A stretch of 64,000 bases of DNA from Pseudomonas sp. A-RE-19 (GCF_019956555.1 NZ_JAHBDQ010000013.1:1-64000); one strand, 5' to 3'. Numbered from the stretch's first letter, positions 36,094 through 46,076 are shown. Translations and numbers: made by a program. Notes: generated from the sequence alone by a model not told the origin.

Positions 36094-37371
36094 ATGAGCA
36101 AGACTAACGCATCCCTGATGAAACGCCGCGAAGCCGCTGTACCGCGCGGTGTTGGCCAGATTCACCCGATCTTCGCCGACCACGCGAAGAACGCCACCGT
36201 GACCGACGTTGAAGGTCGCGAGTTCATCGACTTCGCCGGTGGTATCGCCGTGCTGAACACCGGTCACCTGCACCCGAAAGTCATCGCGGCCGTGACTGCG
36301 CAGCTGAACAAACTGACCCACACCTGCTTCCAGGTCCTGGCCTACGAGCCGTACGTGGAACTGTGCGAAAAAATCAACGCCAAGGTGCCAGGTGATTTCG
36401 CCAAGAAAACCCTGCTGGTGACCACGGGTTCCGAAGCCGTGGAAAACGCCGTGAAAATCGCCCGCGCCGCCACTGGCCGTGCCGGCGTGATCGCGTTCAC
36501 CGGCGCTTACCACGGTCGCACCATGATGACCCTGGGCCTGACCGGTAAAGTCGTGCCTTACTCGGCCGGCATGGGCCTGATGCCAGGTGGCATCTTCCGC
36601 GCGCTGTACCCGAACGAGTTGCACGGTGTGAGCATCGACGATTCGATCGCCAGCATCGAGCGCATTTTCAAGAACGACGCCGAGCCGCGCGACATCGCCG
36701 CCATCATCATCGAGCCGGTTCAGGGCGAAGGTGGTTTCTACGTCGCGCCTAAAGAGTTCATGAAGCGTCTGCGCGCCCTGTGCGACCAGCACGGCATTCT
36801 GTTGATCGCGGACGAAGTGCAGACTGGCGCTGGCCGTACCGGCACTTTCTTCGCGATGGAACAGATGGGCGTTGCCGCCGACCTGACCACCTTCGCCAAA
36901 TCCATCGCTGGCGGCTTCCCGCTGGCCGGTGTGTGCGGCAAGGCCGAATACATGGACGCCATCGCTCCGGGCGGCCTGGGCGGCACCTACGCGGGTAGCC
37001 CGATTGCGTGCGCCGCGGCCTTGGCCGTGATGGAAGTGTTCGAAGAAGAACACCTGCTGGATCGCTGCAAGGCAGTCGGCGAACGTCTGGTGACTGGCCT
37101 GAAAGCCATCCAGGCCAAGTACCCGGTCATCGGCGAAGTGCGTGCCCTGGGCGCGATGATCGCGGTGGAACTGTTCGTCGACGGCGACAGCCACAAGCCG
37201 AACGCTGCTGCCGTGGCATCGGTTGTGGCCAAGGCGCGCGACAAGGGCCTGATCCTGCTGTCGTGCGGCACCTATGGCAACGTTCTGCGTGTGCTGGTAC
37301 CGCTGACCGCGCCGGACGAGCAACTGGATAAAGGCCTGGCGATCATGGAAGAGTGCTTCGCCGAGCTCTGA
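36094..37371 (+). CDS. gabT: GabT, 4-aminobutyrate aminotransferase
   Basis: The 425-residue class III PLP aminotransferase has TTGSEAVENAVKIARAATGR, DEVQTGAGRTGTFFAMEQ and FAKSIAGGFPLAG, with the PLP-binding Lys. It converts GABA plus 2-oxoglutarate to succinate semialdehyde plus glutamate, feeding GabD. The start ATG at 36094 follows GAGGA. A strong terminator closes the operon. Confidence 0.95.
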   Translation: MSKTNASLMKRREAAVPRGVGQIHPIFADHAKNATVTDVEGREFIDFAGGIAVLNTGHLHPKVIAAVTAQLNKLTHTCFQVLAYEPYVELCEKINAKVPGDFAKKTLLVTTGSEAVENAVKIARAATGRAGVIAFTGAYHGRTMMTLGLTGKVVPYSAGMGLMPGGIFRALYPNELHGVSIDDSIASIERIFKNDAEPRDIAAIIIEPVQGEGGFYVAPKEFMKRLRALCDQHGILLIADEVQTGAGRTGTFFAMEQMGVAADLTTFAKSIAGGFPLAGVCGKAEYMDAIAPGGLGGTYAGSPIACAAALAVMEVFEEEHLLDRCKAVGERLVTGLKAIQAKYPVIGEVRALGAMIAVELFVDGDSHKPNAAAVASVVAKARDKGLILLSCGTYGNVLRVLVPLTAPDEQLDKGLAIMEECFAEL

Positions 37372-37392
37372 TCGATTTGTGATCTGATCGAC

Positions 37393-37419
37393 AAAAAACC
37401 CGCTTCGGCGGGTTTTTTT
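37393..37419 (+). terminator. Rho-independent terminator after gabT
   Basis: CCCGC-TTCG-GCGGG stem with flanking A run and seven T, 21 bases after the gabT stop. Confidence 0.9.
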
Positions 37420-37506
37420 ATACCGCTTGAAAACATCAGAGGGCAATTGAGTTGTATCGAATGGCCAGCATTGACTAAGGTGCAAGCATTGCCGTTGGAG
37501 TGTGCG

Positions 37507-38721
37507 ATGACTGCTGTGGTGTTACCCGCTGTACCGCGTGTGCTGATTGCCGAGGCCGACCCTTGGTCCCGCGACCTGCTCAAGCACGTGTTGTTGAATG
37601 TGCGCTGCGACGCACGGCTGGACCTGTGTGCCGATGGCCAGGAAGCATTGCAGCTGTTGGCGGAAAATCCTTACGATCTGGTGATCGTCGACTGGGAGTT
37701 GCCTGGCGTCGATGGCCTGAACGTCTTGCGCAGTGTTCGTCAGCGCAAACGTAACCCACCGCTGCCGTTCATTCTGATGAGTAGCCGCAACGACAGCGCC
37801 AGCGTGCGCGAAGCCTTGCCCTTGGCGCCGACGGCGTACCTGACCAAACCCTTGAACATGGAAAGCCTGACCCAGCGCCTGCAGGATTTACTGCTGAACG
37901 CCGGTGAAGAGGTGTCCTGTGAGGCGCCGTCACTGGTGCCGGGCATGACCTTGTCGGTGTACCTGGAGCGGCGGCGCGAACTGGCGGACGGTGCGCCGCT
38001 GATGACCGACGTGCAGGTGGCGATCAAACGTAGCCTCAATCCCGATGGCCTCGATCTGACGCTGCTGGAAGACGAGATCCGCACCGACCCGCAAATCACC
38101 GCCGTCCTGATCGCCGCCGCCAATAGCGCGGCCCAGCATCATGGCGTCGCTGTGCAAACCCTGGCCCAGGCGCTGCATCGCTTGGGCACCGGGCAAAGCA
38201 TGAACCTGATTCTGGGCCTTGCCCTCAAGCGCAGTGCCCGGCTCAGCGATCCACAGCTGGCGGACTATGCCGAGCGTTATTGGGAGTTGTCGCTGCACAC
38301 CGCCGAATACGCCCGGACGCTGGCGCGTTTGCTGGATCTGGATCAGGCGCGTTGTTATTGCGCGGGCATGCTGCATTGCCTCGGCGACCTGGCCTTGCTG
38401 CGCTGTTTGCAGGAATGGAAGCAGGCCGGCGGTGAGCTGGATGAATGGGAGGAAGTCGGCGATGCCCTGGCCGAATTCGGCGCGGCCTACGGTTCGGCGC
38501 TACGGACTCGCTGGCGTCTGCCGCTGGAGCTGCGAGAGCTGATTGCGGCCGTCTACCAGCTCGGTGGCGGGGTTTATTCCCGTGAGGCGCTGGTGATGAA
38601 CATGGCCGCACAACTGGCGCGCCTGACCGAGCATGAGGGGATCGAAGCGTTGTCCAAAAGCCGCACGGCGCGGTTACTCAAGATCGGGTTGCCGGAGTTG
38701 ATGCGTTTGCGCAAGAAGTGA
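37507..38721 (+). CDS. Response regulator with HDOD output domain
   Basis: The 404-residue product has a receiver domain with acidic pocket (AEAD), phospho-acceptor Asp62 in VIVDWELPG and Lys in LTKPLN. A helical HDOD domain follows (roughly residues 165-370, including AHRLGTGQSMNLILGLALK-type and YCAGMLHCLGDLALLRCL segments), without the HD metal motif. HDOD proteins act in signalling networks, often with c-di-GMP pathways. The ATG at 37507 has GGAG upstream. No cognate kinase gene is adjacent. Confidence 0.85.
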   Translation: MTAVVLPAVPRVLIAEADPWSRDLLKHVLLNVRCDARLDLCADGQEALQLLAENPYDLVIVDWELPGVDGLNVLRSVRQRKRNPPLPFILMSSRNDSASVREALPLAPTAYLTKPLNMESLTQRLQDLLLNAGEEVSCEAPSLVPGMTLSVYLERRRELADGAPLMTDVQVAIKRSLNPDGLDLTLLEDEIRTDPQITAVLIAAANSAAQHHGVAVQTLAQALHRLGTGQSMNLILGLALKRSARLSDPQLADYAERYWELSLHTAEYARTLARLLDLDQARCYCAGMLHCLGDLALLRCLQEWKQAGGELDEWEEVGDALAEFGAAYGSALRTRWRLPLELRELIAAVYQLGGGVYSREALVMNMAAQLARLTEHEGIEALSKSRTARLLKIGLPELMRLRKK

Positions 38722-38737
38722 ATCTGACACCAAACCC

Positions 38738-38827
38738 TGTGGGAGCGAGCCTGCTCGCGATAGCGGATGATCAGCCAACATCAATGTTGAATGTCAGAAC
38801 CTCATCGCGAGCAGGCTCGCTCCCACA
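38738..38827. repeat. REP palindrome pair
   Basis: Inverted GGGAGCGAGCCTGCTCGCGA-type arms between the convergent HDOD and GGDEF genes. Confidence 0.9.
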
Positions 38828-38856
38828 TTGGTTTAGTGTTGAGCCGGAATTTGGGC

Positions 38857-39846
38857 TCAGCCAGAGATAATCCGGTTCTTGCCCTGGCGCTTGGCCTGGT
38901 ACATCGCCGCATCGGCGCGGGCGAACAGACTGTCGAGGCTTTCATCCGCGGGAGTGAGGCTGCTCAGGCCCTGGCTGACGGTGATGCCGAACGTCTGGCC
39001 GTCATGGCTGAAGCTCAACCGCTGAATTTCCCGTTGGAGGCGCTCGGCCACCTGCATGGCCATGTCTGGTGCACAACCGGGGAACACGGCGGCGAATTCC
39101 TCACCGCCAATCCGTCCAAACAGATCACCTCGCCGCAGGGCCGCGCGCCCGCTCTCGGCGATACGTTGCAGCACCTTATCGCCTTCCTGATGACCGTAGG
39201 TGTCGTTGACCACTTTGAAGTCATCGATGTCCAGCAGAAGGAACGCCATCGGCGCGCCCTGCAACCGCGCCTCCTCGAATTCGCGGTGGGCGCATTCGAA
39301 GAAGTGTCGGCGGTTGCTGCTTTGGGTCAACACGTCTGTACTGGCCAGACGTTGCAGCTCGGCTTCCATCTGCTTCTTTTCGGTGATGTCTTCGGCAATG
39401 CCGACGATGATCACCGGTTGGCCCGGTTCGGCCTGACGGTTGATGAAACACTTGTCGCTGAGCCAGCGCACCTGGCCGTCGGCGGCGATGATGCGGTATT
39501 CGCGATCTTCAACGGCACCTTTGACCAGCACTTGCGCCAGGCTGCGCTCGGCATAGTCCAGATCCTCGGGATAGACGCTGTCGCGCCAGTGGTTGTAGTC
39601 GGACAGCAACAGGCCGGCGGGGCGGCCGAAAATCCGGTCATAGGCCGGGCTGACGTAGAGCACCTGACGGGTTTCCCAGTTGAATGCCCAAAGCACGGCG
39701 TTGACGCTGACCAGCAGCGAACTGAACAGCTGTTCGCGTTCGCTCAGGCGCGCCACTTCGCCCTGGGCATGCATCAGCGCCATCAGGGTCTGCGCGGCCT
39801 CGGGCCACTGTGGAAGGGATGTGTCTTGTAGGTTTTTATTGACCAT
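38857..39846 (-). CDS. PAS-GGDEF diguanylate cyclase
   Basis: The 329-residue product has an N-terminal PAS domain (VNAVLWAFNWETRQVLYVSPAYDRIFGR to IVGIAEDITEKKQ, about residues 45-165) and a GGDEF domain with the active-site variant GGEEF. An RxxD inhibitory site (RRGD) lies five residues before it. Both indicate an active, product-inhibited cyclase making c-di-GMP. No membrane segment is seen, so it is cytoplasmic. The ATG at 39846 was preferred to an upstream TTG. Confidence 0.88.
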   Translation of the reverse strand: MVNKNLQDTSLPQWPEAAQTLMALMHAQGEVARLSEREQLFSSLLVSVNAVLWAFNWETRQVLYVSPAYDRIFGRPAGLLLSDYNHWRDSVYPEDLDYAERSLAQVLVKGAVEDREYRIIAADGQVRWLSDKCFINRQAEPGQPVIIVGIAEDITEKKQMEAELQRLASTDVLTQSSNRRHFFECAHREFEEARLQGAPMAFLLLDIDDFKVVNDTYGHQEGDKVLQRIAESGRAALRRGDLFGRIGGEEFAAVFPGCAPDMAMQVAERLQREIQRLSFSHDGQTFGITVSQGLSSLTPADESLDSLFARADAAMYQAKRQGKNRIISG

Positions 39847-40131
39847 CGGCACAAATCTCAAAGGGCGTGCCGCTATTTCGACAGCGGCCAGAGCAAAGCC
39901 CGCCTGAATGGCGAAGTGTCTTTGAGATAGGGGATTTGGAGCGAAGTTCCCGCTTTTTGTGGTGAGGGGGGCAAGGGGCCGCTGGGCGGTACTGGCGACG
40001 TGTTTTTTTTCGTTAAAACGCGTCGTCAGGTTTTACGTCTGCTGCGCAGCCCAGCGGGAGCAAGCTCCCTCGCCACAGGCAGGCTCTTACCACGGGCAAG
40101 CCCCTCAGAAGGGCAAGCCGTCACCAGAGGA
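39847..40131. other. Intergenic region with a partial REP-like arm
   Basis: It contains a solitary arm of the CGGGAGCAAGCTCCCTCGCC type near 40058 but no second arm, and no gene. It is probably the leader of the GGDEF gene and the 3' region of desA. Confidence 0.4.
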
Positions 40132-41316
40132 TCAGGCGTTGGCAGGGCGCAGGGAATAGGTTTTCAACTGGTCGGCGAAATCACGCAGGGATTGAATCCC
40201 GCTGGCCTCGGCCTCGTGTACCCAGTCCTTGATGGCGGCCAGCATGTCGTGACCATTCGAGCTGGTCTTGACCCAGATCTGTTGCAAGGCCAGACGTTTC
40301 TCGTAAATTACCTTCAGCGCCTGGCTGTGCTCGAGCATGGTCTGGATGCGTACATGGTGCTTGTCGTCCAGCAGGCTGGTTTCCCGCGAGAGCAAACGCT
40401 TGGCCCGGTGGAACTGGTGACGGACCGAGTGATCGACCTTTTCCAGCTCTTGCTTGACCAGCGGCGCGATCACCAGCTTGCGGTACTGGGCCATGATCTG
40501 GAAGCGGTTGTTGAGGATCGCCATGGCGGTGTCCATGTCCAGGTTGCCTTTACCTTCGACACGGTGGGCGATCGGCGCAACCCGCTGGACCTTGGCCAGA
40601 CGCAGGAAACTGAAGACCTGGATCCACGCCCAGCCGAGGTCGAATTCCCACTTCTTCACCGACAATTTGGCCGAGTTAGGGTAGGTGTGATGGTTGTTAT
40701 GCAGTTCTTCGCCGCCGATCAGGATGCCCCAGGGCACCAGATTGGTCGCCGCATCGCGGCATTCGAAGTTGCGGTAGCCGATGGCATGGCCCAGGCCATT
40801 GACCACACCGGCGGCCCACACCGGAATCCACATCATCTGGATGGCCCAGATGGTGATGCCGATGGTGCCGAACAGCAACAGGTCGATGACGCCCATGATC
40901 GCCACGCCCAGCAGCGGGAAGCGGCTGTAGAGGTTGCGCTCGATCCAGTCTTCGGGGCAGTTCTTGCCGTAGATGCGCAGGGTCTCGGGGTTTTCCGCTT
41001 CGGCGCGGTACAACTCGGCACCTTTGCGCAAAACGGTGGACAACCCCTTGATGACCGGGCTGTGCGGGTCATCGACGGTTTCGCATTTGGCGTGATGCTT
41101 GCGGTGGATGGCCGTCCACTCGCGGGTGTTCTGCGCCGTGGTCAGCCACAGCCAGAAGCGGAAAAAGTGTTTCAGGCCGGCGTTGAGCTCAAGCGAGCGA
41201 TGGGCTGAATAGCGATGCAGATAAACCGTGACGCCGACGATCGTCACGTGGGTCATCAGCAGGGTGACTGCCACCAGTGACCAGGGCGATAAGCCAAGAA
41301 AACCTTCGTACCACAT
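40132..41316 (-). CDS. desA: DesA-type fatty acid desaturase
   Basis: The 394-residue membrane protein has the three histidine boxes of acyl-CoA/phospholipid delta-9 desaturases: HRYSAHR near residue 34, HRKHHA near 70, and ELHNNHH near 205, with hydrophobic segments between. It introduces double bonds into membrane acyl chains using oxygen. A C-terminal extension of about 130 residues is soluble and helical. The symbol is by analogy to the pseudomonad DesA located beside a GGDEF-EAL gene. Confidence 0.85.
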   Translation of the reverse strand: MWYEGFLGLSPWSLVAVTLLMTHVTIVGVTVYLHRYSAHRSLELNAGLKHFFRFWLWLTTAQNTREWTAIHRKHHAKCETVDDPHSPVIKGLSTVLRKGAELYRAEAENPETLRIYGKNCPEDWIERNLYSRFPLLGVAIMGVIDLLLFGTIGITIWAIQMMWIPVWAAGVVNGLGHAIGYRNFECRDAATNLVPWGILIGGEELHNNHHTYPNSAKLSVKKWEFDLGWAWIQVFSFLRLAKVQRVAPIAHRVEGKGNLDMDTAMAILNNRFQIMAQYRKLVIAPLVKQELEKVDHSVRHQFHRAKRLLSRETSLLDDKHHVRIQTMLEHSQALKVIYEKRLALQQIWVKTSSNGHDMLAAIKDWVHEAEASGIQSLRDFADQLKTYSLRPANA

Positions 41317-41451
41317 AGCCTATAGGACCCTCGATAAAGAAAAAAACAGCCATCGCATTATCACTAAGCCCACAGATAAAACCAGTCGCCCTTTCAGATA
41401 AGAGTGGCTGGATGTTTCCTTAATCTATAATTCCAGCCTATTTGTAGGGAC

Positions 41452-43383
41452 ATGGACGCTCGAATGTCAGCCACATATCGCGATGCTTTGCGTGCAACGC
41501 TGCTCTACTTGGTGCTTTCCGTCGCCTGGCTCCAGTTCAGTGGTTATTTATTGAACAAGTTCTTCGATAATTTCGCCGACCTGCTGCGCTGGCAACTGAT
41601 CAACGGTTATGCCTGGGTGGCCTTCAGCGCCGGGCTGATTTTCATGGCGCGGGCGCGATTGTTTCGCTGCCTGGGCATCGGCGCCAAATTGCGCGAGCGC
41701 ACTGCAGACCGGGAGCGTCTGCGTCAGGCGGCAGCGGTGTTCGATTGCACCCGTGAAGGGGTATTGGTTACGAATAGAGAAGGGGTGATCGTCCATGTGA
41801 ACCGGGCGTTCATGGACATCACCGGCTATCAGCGCGAGGAGGTATTGGGTCAGCGCCCGAACATGTTCAAGTCGGGCTATCACCCGGCGGGTTTCTACCA
41901 GGCGATGTTCACGACACTCGAAAGCCTCGGCGAGTGGAGCGGGGAAATCTGGAACCGTCGCAAAAGCGGCGAGATCTATCCGCAATGGCAGACGATCCGC
42001 CTCATTCACGACGATCAAGGGCTGCTCAGCCAGTACGTTGCGGTGTTTTCCGACATCAGCGCGATCAAGAACTCCGAGCATGAGCTGACGCACCTGGCCC
42101 ATCACGATCCGCTGACCGATCTGCCCAATCGTTTGCTGCTTACCGACCGTGTCGGGCAGGCGGTGGCTTCGGCGCAGGTCCATAAGCGCGGTTGCGCGTT
42201 GTTGATGATCGATCTGGACCACTTCAAATTGATCAACGACAGCCTCGGCCACAGTGTCGGTGATCAATTGCTCAAGGCCGTGGCTGAGCGCCTGAGCGCG
42301 TTGTTCGGTCAAGGCATTACGCTGGCGCGGTTCAGCGGCGACGAGTTTGCGGTGCTGGCTGAAAATTGCCCGCAACCGGGACATGCCGCAGCGCTGGCTC
42401 AGCGGATTTCCGATGGCCTTAAAGAACCATTCCAGATCGACGGACATCCACTGTTTATCAACGCCAGCATTGGCATCAGCCTGTTCCCCAGCGATGCCTT
42501 GAGCGCCGAGCAACTGTTGCGCAACGCCGACTCCGCGCTGTTCAAGGCCAAGAGCGCGGGCCGCGACGGCTATGCCCTCTACACCGAAGAATTGACCGCG
42601 CATGCCCAGCAACGTGTCGAGATCGCGTTCCAATTACGCCAAGCGCTGGAACAGCAGGAGTTGCGGGTTTATTACCAGCCCGTGCATGACCTCAAAACCA
42701 GTCGCCTGATCGGCGTCGAGGCTCTGGTGCGCTGGGAGCATCCGCAGCGCGGGCTGGTGTCGCCCGCTGAATTCATCCCCATTGCCGAACGCACCGGGCT
42801 GATCGCCGAGATCGACGCCTGGGTCATGCGCCAGGCTTGTCAGCAGATGTGCCAGTGGCAAGCGGCGGGCGTGGAGTTGTCGTTTGTCGCGGTGAACGTT
42901 TCTTCTCGCCTGTTCGCCCGCCGCGAGTTGTTTCAGCAGGTGGCTCAGGTGCTGCACGAGACGGGGCTGGATCCGGCGTATCTGGAGCTGGAAGTCACCG
43001 AAAGCGCGGTGATGGAGGACCCGGAAGTGGCGCTGGAGCAGATGCATCGCTTGCGCGAGTTGGGCGTGCGGTTGGCCATTGATGACTTCGGCACAGGCTA
43101 TTCGTCGTTGCTGCGGCTCAAGCGTTTGCCGGTGCAAAAGCTCAAGATCGATCAGGGATTTGTCGCAGGCTTGCCGGGTGATGAGGACGACGCGGCAATC
43201 GCGCGGGTAATCATTGCGCTGGCGCAAAGCATGGAAATGCAAGTGCACGCCGAGGGGATCGAACAGGTCGAGCAAGCGGCTTTCCTGCTCGAACACGACT
43301 GCGATCTGGGGCAGGGTTATTGGTTTGGAAGGCCAGTGCCGGCGATGGCATTGGATTGGGCTAGGGCCCCCGTTATTCGTTAA
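41452..43383 (+). CDS. Membrane PAS-GGDEF-EAL c-di-GMP phosphodiesterase
   Basis: The 643-residue protein has two N-terminal membrane helices (about 10-30, 44-64), a PAS domain (VFDCTREGVLVTNREGVIVHVN onward), a GGDEF domain whose motif is altered to SGDEF, and a full EAL domain. EAL catalytic residues are present: EALVRW, NVSSR, ELEVTES, IDDFGTGYSS, KIDQGFV, AEGIEQ. Expected net activity is c-di-GMP hydrolysis; the GGDEF part may only sense GTP. The ATG at 41452 lies just behind AGGGAC; an ATG 12 bases later is the alternative. Confidence 0.9.
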   Translation: MDARMSATYRDALRATLLYLVLSVAWLQFSGYLLNKFFDNFADLLRWQLINGYAWVAFSAGLIFMARARLFRCLGIGAKLRERTADRERLRQAAAVFDCTREGVLVTNREGVIVHVNRAFMDITGYQREEVLGQRPNMFKSGYHPAGFYQAMFTTLESLGEWSGEIWNRRKSGEIYPQWQTIRLIHDDQGLLSQYVAVFSDISAIKNSEHELTHLAHHDPLTDLPNRLLLTDRVGQAVASAQVHKRGCALLMIDLDHFKLINDSLGHSVGDQLLKAVAERLSALFGQGITLARFSGDEFAVLAENCPQPGHAAALAQRISDGLKEPFQIDGHPLFINASIGISLFPSDALSAEQLLRNADSALFKAKSAGRDGYALYTEELTAHAQQRVEIAFQLRQALEQQELRVYYQPVHDLKTSRLIGVEALVRWEHPQRGLVSPAEFIPIAERTGLIAEIDAWVMRQACQQMCQWQAAGVELSFVAVNVSSRLFARRELFQQVAQVLHETGLDPAYLELEVTESAVMEDPEVALEQMHRLRELGVRLAIDDFGTGYSSLLRLKRLPVQKLKIDQGFVAGLPGDEDDAAIARVIIALAQSMEMQVHAEGIEQVEQAAFLLEHDCDLGQGYWFGRPVPAMALDWARAPVIR

Positions 43384-43388
43384 GCCCT

Positions 43389-43490
43389 AAAAGATCGCAG
43401 CCTTCGGCAGCTCCTACGGGGCTTGGGTGCGCCCGGAAATCCGATGTGTACGCTGTCCCCCGTAGGAGCTGCCGAAGGCTGCGATCTTTT
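43389..43490. repeat. REP palindrome pair
   Basis: Arms of the AAGATCGCAGCCTTCGGCAG family, perfect inverted copies about 40 bases apart. Confidence 0.9.
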
Positions 43491-43557
43491 GATCGTCTGG
43501 CCATTAATTCCCCGCAAACCCTTGCCCCATCAAATAATGCCTTTTGGTTATATAAAA

Positions 43558-43582
43558 ATTCTTAAATAGTCTTTTTAAGAAT
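43558..43582. promoter_or_regulatory. AT-rich palindrome in the oscA promoter region
   Basis: Perfect 9-bp inverted repeat ATTCTTAAA-N7-TTTAAGAAT, in the middle of an AT-rich stretch 82 bases before oscA. This would fit a site for a sulfur regulator such as CysB, but the protein is not identifiable from the sequence. Confidence 0.5.
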
Positions 43583-43663
43583 ATCTGCGCCTATCTACTA
43601 TTGCTCCTGCGCCGTAAGCAGTGCCCGCCACTGCCAGGCATATCTCATTAAAGGAGCAACACC

Positions 43664-43846
43664 ATGAGCGCATCCCTACGCAGTGTTGACGGGCAGGACG
43701 AAGCCACCATTTTGCGTGAGATCCAGAGCGCCTTGCGCGATCTGCGCTTTGGCGCAGTGGAAATCACCGTGCACAACGCCCAGGTGGTTCAGATCGAACG
43801 CAAAGAGAAATTCCGTTTGCAGAACCCGAATAACAAACCGAGCTGA
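43664..43846 (+). CDS. oscA: OscA, YezD-family small protein
   Basis: The 60-residue protein has the core ILREIQSALRDLRFGAVEITVHNAQVVQIERKEKFR, which is the YezD/DUF2292 family. Small genes of this family precede the sulfate-binding protein gene in pseudomonads. The oscA product has been linked to use of organosulfur compounds and to chromate resistance under sulfur limitation. AAAGGAG stands before the ATG. The mechanism is unknown. Confidence 0.82.
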   Translation: MSASLRSVDGQDEATILREIQSALRDLRFGAVEITVHNAQVVQIERKEKFRLQNPNNKPS

Positions 43847-43852
43847 AGCGAA

Positions 43853-43926
43853 AGATCACAAGGTCGCAGCCTTCGGCAGCTCCTGCGGGGGACCGATGCA
43901 GGGGGCCGGCTAAAGCTGCGATCTTT
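43853..43926. repeat. Degenerate REP between oscA and sbp
   Basis: A full arm GGTCGCAGCCTTCGGCAGCTCC is followed by an imperfect partner ending AGCTGCGATCTT. Its position inside the probable transcript could set the relative levels of oscA and sbp. Confidence 0.6.
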
Positions 43927-43992
43927 GAACAGGCAACCCGTTCCAGACCATAAGAAAAAGCCAACACACCAAGAACTCCGGGAGCTTTCACC

Positions 43993-45006
43993 ATGTCGTC
44001 GATTCGCTATTTTGCCTTGGCCGCCCTGGCCAGTGCCTTTTTTGCTGGTTCTGCGGTTGCCAAGGATTACGAATTGCTCAACGTGTCGTACGACCCGACC
44101 CGTGAGCTGTACCAGGAGTACAACGCCGAGTTCATTAACTTCTGGAAAAAGGATCACGCCGGCGACAACGTGAAGATCCAGCAATCCCATGGCGGTTCGG
44201 GCAAGCAAGGCCGGGCGGTGATCGATGGTCTGCGGGCCGACGTGGTGACCCTGGCCCTGGCCGGGGACATCGACGAAATCGCCAAGCTCGGCAAGAGCCT
44301 GCCGGCTGACTGGCAGAAGCGTCTTCCAGAGGCGAGCACGCCTTACACCTCGACCATCGTGTTTCTGGTGCGCAAGGGCAACCCGAAAGGCATCAAGGAC
44401 TGGGGCGACCTGACCAAAAACGGCATGGAAGTCATCACCCCGAACCCGAAAACCTCCGGCGGCGCACGCTGGAACTTCCTCGCGGCCTGGGCCTATGGCC
44501 TGAAAGCCAGCGGCGGTAACGAAGCCAAAGCCAAAGAGTACGTGCAGACCTTGTTCAAGCACGTGCCAGTGCTGGACACCGGCGCTCGCGGTTCGACCAT
44601 CACCTTCGTCAACAACGGTCAGGGCGACGTGTTGCTGGCCTGGGAAAACGAAGCCTTCCTGGCGTTGAAAGAAGACGGTGGTGCCGACAAGTTCGACATC
44701 GTTGTGCCTTCGCTGTCGATCCTTGCCGAGCCACCGGTGGCCGTGGTCGACAAGAATGCCGAGAAAAAGGGCAACGCCGAGATTGCTGACGCGTATCTCA
44801 AGCACCTGTATAGCCCGGTCGGCCAGGAAATCGCGGCGAAAAACTTCTATCGTCCACGTGACAAGGACGTAGCCGCCAAATACGCCAGGCAGTTTCCGAC
44901 ACTGGAGCTGGTGACCATCGACAAGGACTTCGGCGGCTGGAAAACCGCGCAACCGAAATTCTTCAATGACGGTGGCGTGTTCGACCAGATTTATCAGGCG
45001 CAGTAG
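43993..45006 (+). CDS. sbp: Periplasmic sulfate-binding protein
   Basis: The 337-residue protein has a signal peptide cut after SAVA and the mature start [21 protein letters not shown] typical of Sbp/CysP. The sulfate site segments [17 protein letters not shown] and [17 protein letters not shown] are present. It delivers sulfate (and possibly thiosulfate) to CysTWA. GGGAG precedes the ATG. A REP pair separates it from cysT, which may uncouple its expression level from the permease genes. Confidence 0.94.
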   Translation: MSSIRYFALAALASAFFAGSAVAKDYELLNVSYDPTRELYQEYNAEFINFWKKDHAGDNVKIQQSHGGSGKQGRAVIDGLRADVVTLALAGDIDEIAKLGKSLPADWQKRLPEASTPYTSTIVFLVRKGNPKGIKDWGDLTKNGMEVITPNPKTSGGARWNFLAAWAYGLKASGGNEAKAKEYVQTLFKHVPVLDTGARGSTITFVNNGQGDVLLAWENEAFLALKEDGGADKFDIVVPSLSILAEPPVAVVDKNAEKKGNAEIADAYLKHLYSPVGQEIAAKNFYRPRDKDVAAKYARQFPTLELVTIDKDFGGWKTAQPKFFNDGGVFDQIYQAQ

Positions 45007-45058
45007 CCTGAAATGGAGCAGTCAATGGACCTGATTCCAGTCAGTTAAGGTGCTGAAC

Positions 45059-45150
45059 CTGTGGGAGCGAGCCTGCTCGCGATGACGGCGGTACATTCAG
45101 CATAAATGTTGGCTGACCCGCCGCTATCGCGAGCAGGCTCGCTCCCACAG
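45059..45150. repeat. REP palindrome pair
   Basis: Inverted arms of the TGTGGGAGCGAGCCTGCTCG family within the sbp-cysT interval. Confidence 0.9.
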
Positions 45151-45244
45151 GGGCTGCAGTGTCCAAATCCTTAACTGGCTGGCATTGGCAAACAGGCCCC
45201 GATTTCACCGTCGGGGCTTAGCGCGTTCTCAACCAAGGACTTTT

Positions 45245-46063
45245 ATGTCGCGTCGTATCTCCCCCGTCATACCCGGCTTCGGGCTGACGCTGGGCTACAC
45301 CTTGGTGTACCTCAGCCTGATTGTGCTCATTCCACTGGCGGCGATGTTTGTGCATGCCGCTCAACTGACCTGGGATCAGTTCTGGGCAATTATCTCGGCG
45401 CCACGGGTGCTGGCGGCGTTGAAGCTGAGCTTCGGCACCGCGCTCTATGCCGCGATCATCAACGGCATCATCGGCACGCTGCTGGCCTGGGTGCTGGTGC
45501 GCTACACGTTCCCGGGGCGCAAAGTCATCGACGCGATGATCGACTTACCGTTCGCATTGCCCACCGCCGTGGCCGGCATCGCGCTGACCGCGCTGTACAC
45601 CCCCACCGGTCTGGTGGGGCAGTTCGCTGCGGACCTGGGGTTCAAGATCGCGTATACCCCCCTCGGCATCACCCTTGCCCTCACTTTTGTGACGCTTCCA
45701 TTCGTGGTACGTACCGTACAGCCAGTATTGGCCGATATCCCGCGTGAAGTGGAGGAGGCGGCGGCTTGTCTCGGGGCAAAACCGTTGCAGGTTTTTCGCC
45801 ATATTCTGGTGCCGGCGCTGCTGCCCGCCTGGCTGACCGGTTTCGCTTTGGCCTTTGCCCGCGGGGTTGGCGAGTATGGTTCGGTGATTTTCATCGCCGG
45901 CAACATGCCGATGAAAACCGAGATTTTGCCGCTGCTGATCATGGTCAAGCTCGACCAGTACGATTACACCGGCGCCACCTCCATTGGTGTACTGATGCTG
46001 GTGGTTTCCTTTGTCCTGTTGCTGCTGATCAACTTGCTGCAGCGGCGCATCGAAACCCCATAA
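45245..46063 (+). CDS. cysT: CysT, sulfate ABC transporter permease
   Basis: The 272-residue inner membrane permease has about six helices and the cytoplasmic EAA loop region [32 protein letters not shown] that contacts CysA. The ATG at 45245 ([12 protein letters not shown]) follows AAGGAC; an upstream GTG-type extension from 45185 has no site. cysW starts 13 bases later. Confidence 0.94.
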   Translation: MSRRISPVIPGFGLTLGYTLVYLSLIVLIPLAAMFVHAAQLTWDQFWAIISAPRVLAALKLSFGTALYAAIINGIIGTLLAWVLVRYTFPGRKVIDAMIDLPFALPTAVAGIALTALYTPTGLVGQFAADLGFKIAYTPLGITLALTFVTLPFVVRTVQPVLADIPREVEEAAACLGAKPLQVFRHILVPALLPAWLTGFALAFARGVGEYGSVIFIAGNMPMKTEILPLLIMVKLDQYDYTGATSIGVLMLVVSFVLLLLINLLQRRIETP

Positions 46064-46076
46064 GGAGGCGCAAAAA

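Noticed and set aside
40000..41208. 402-codon frame opposite desA
   Set aside because: The three histidine boxes identify the minus-strand frame as the gene; the plus-strand translation has no family features.
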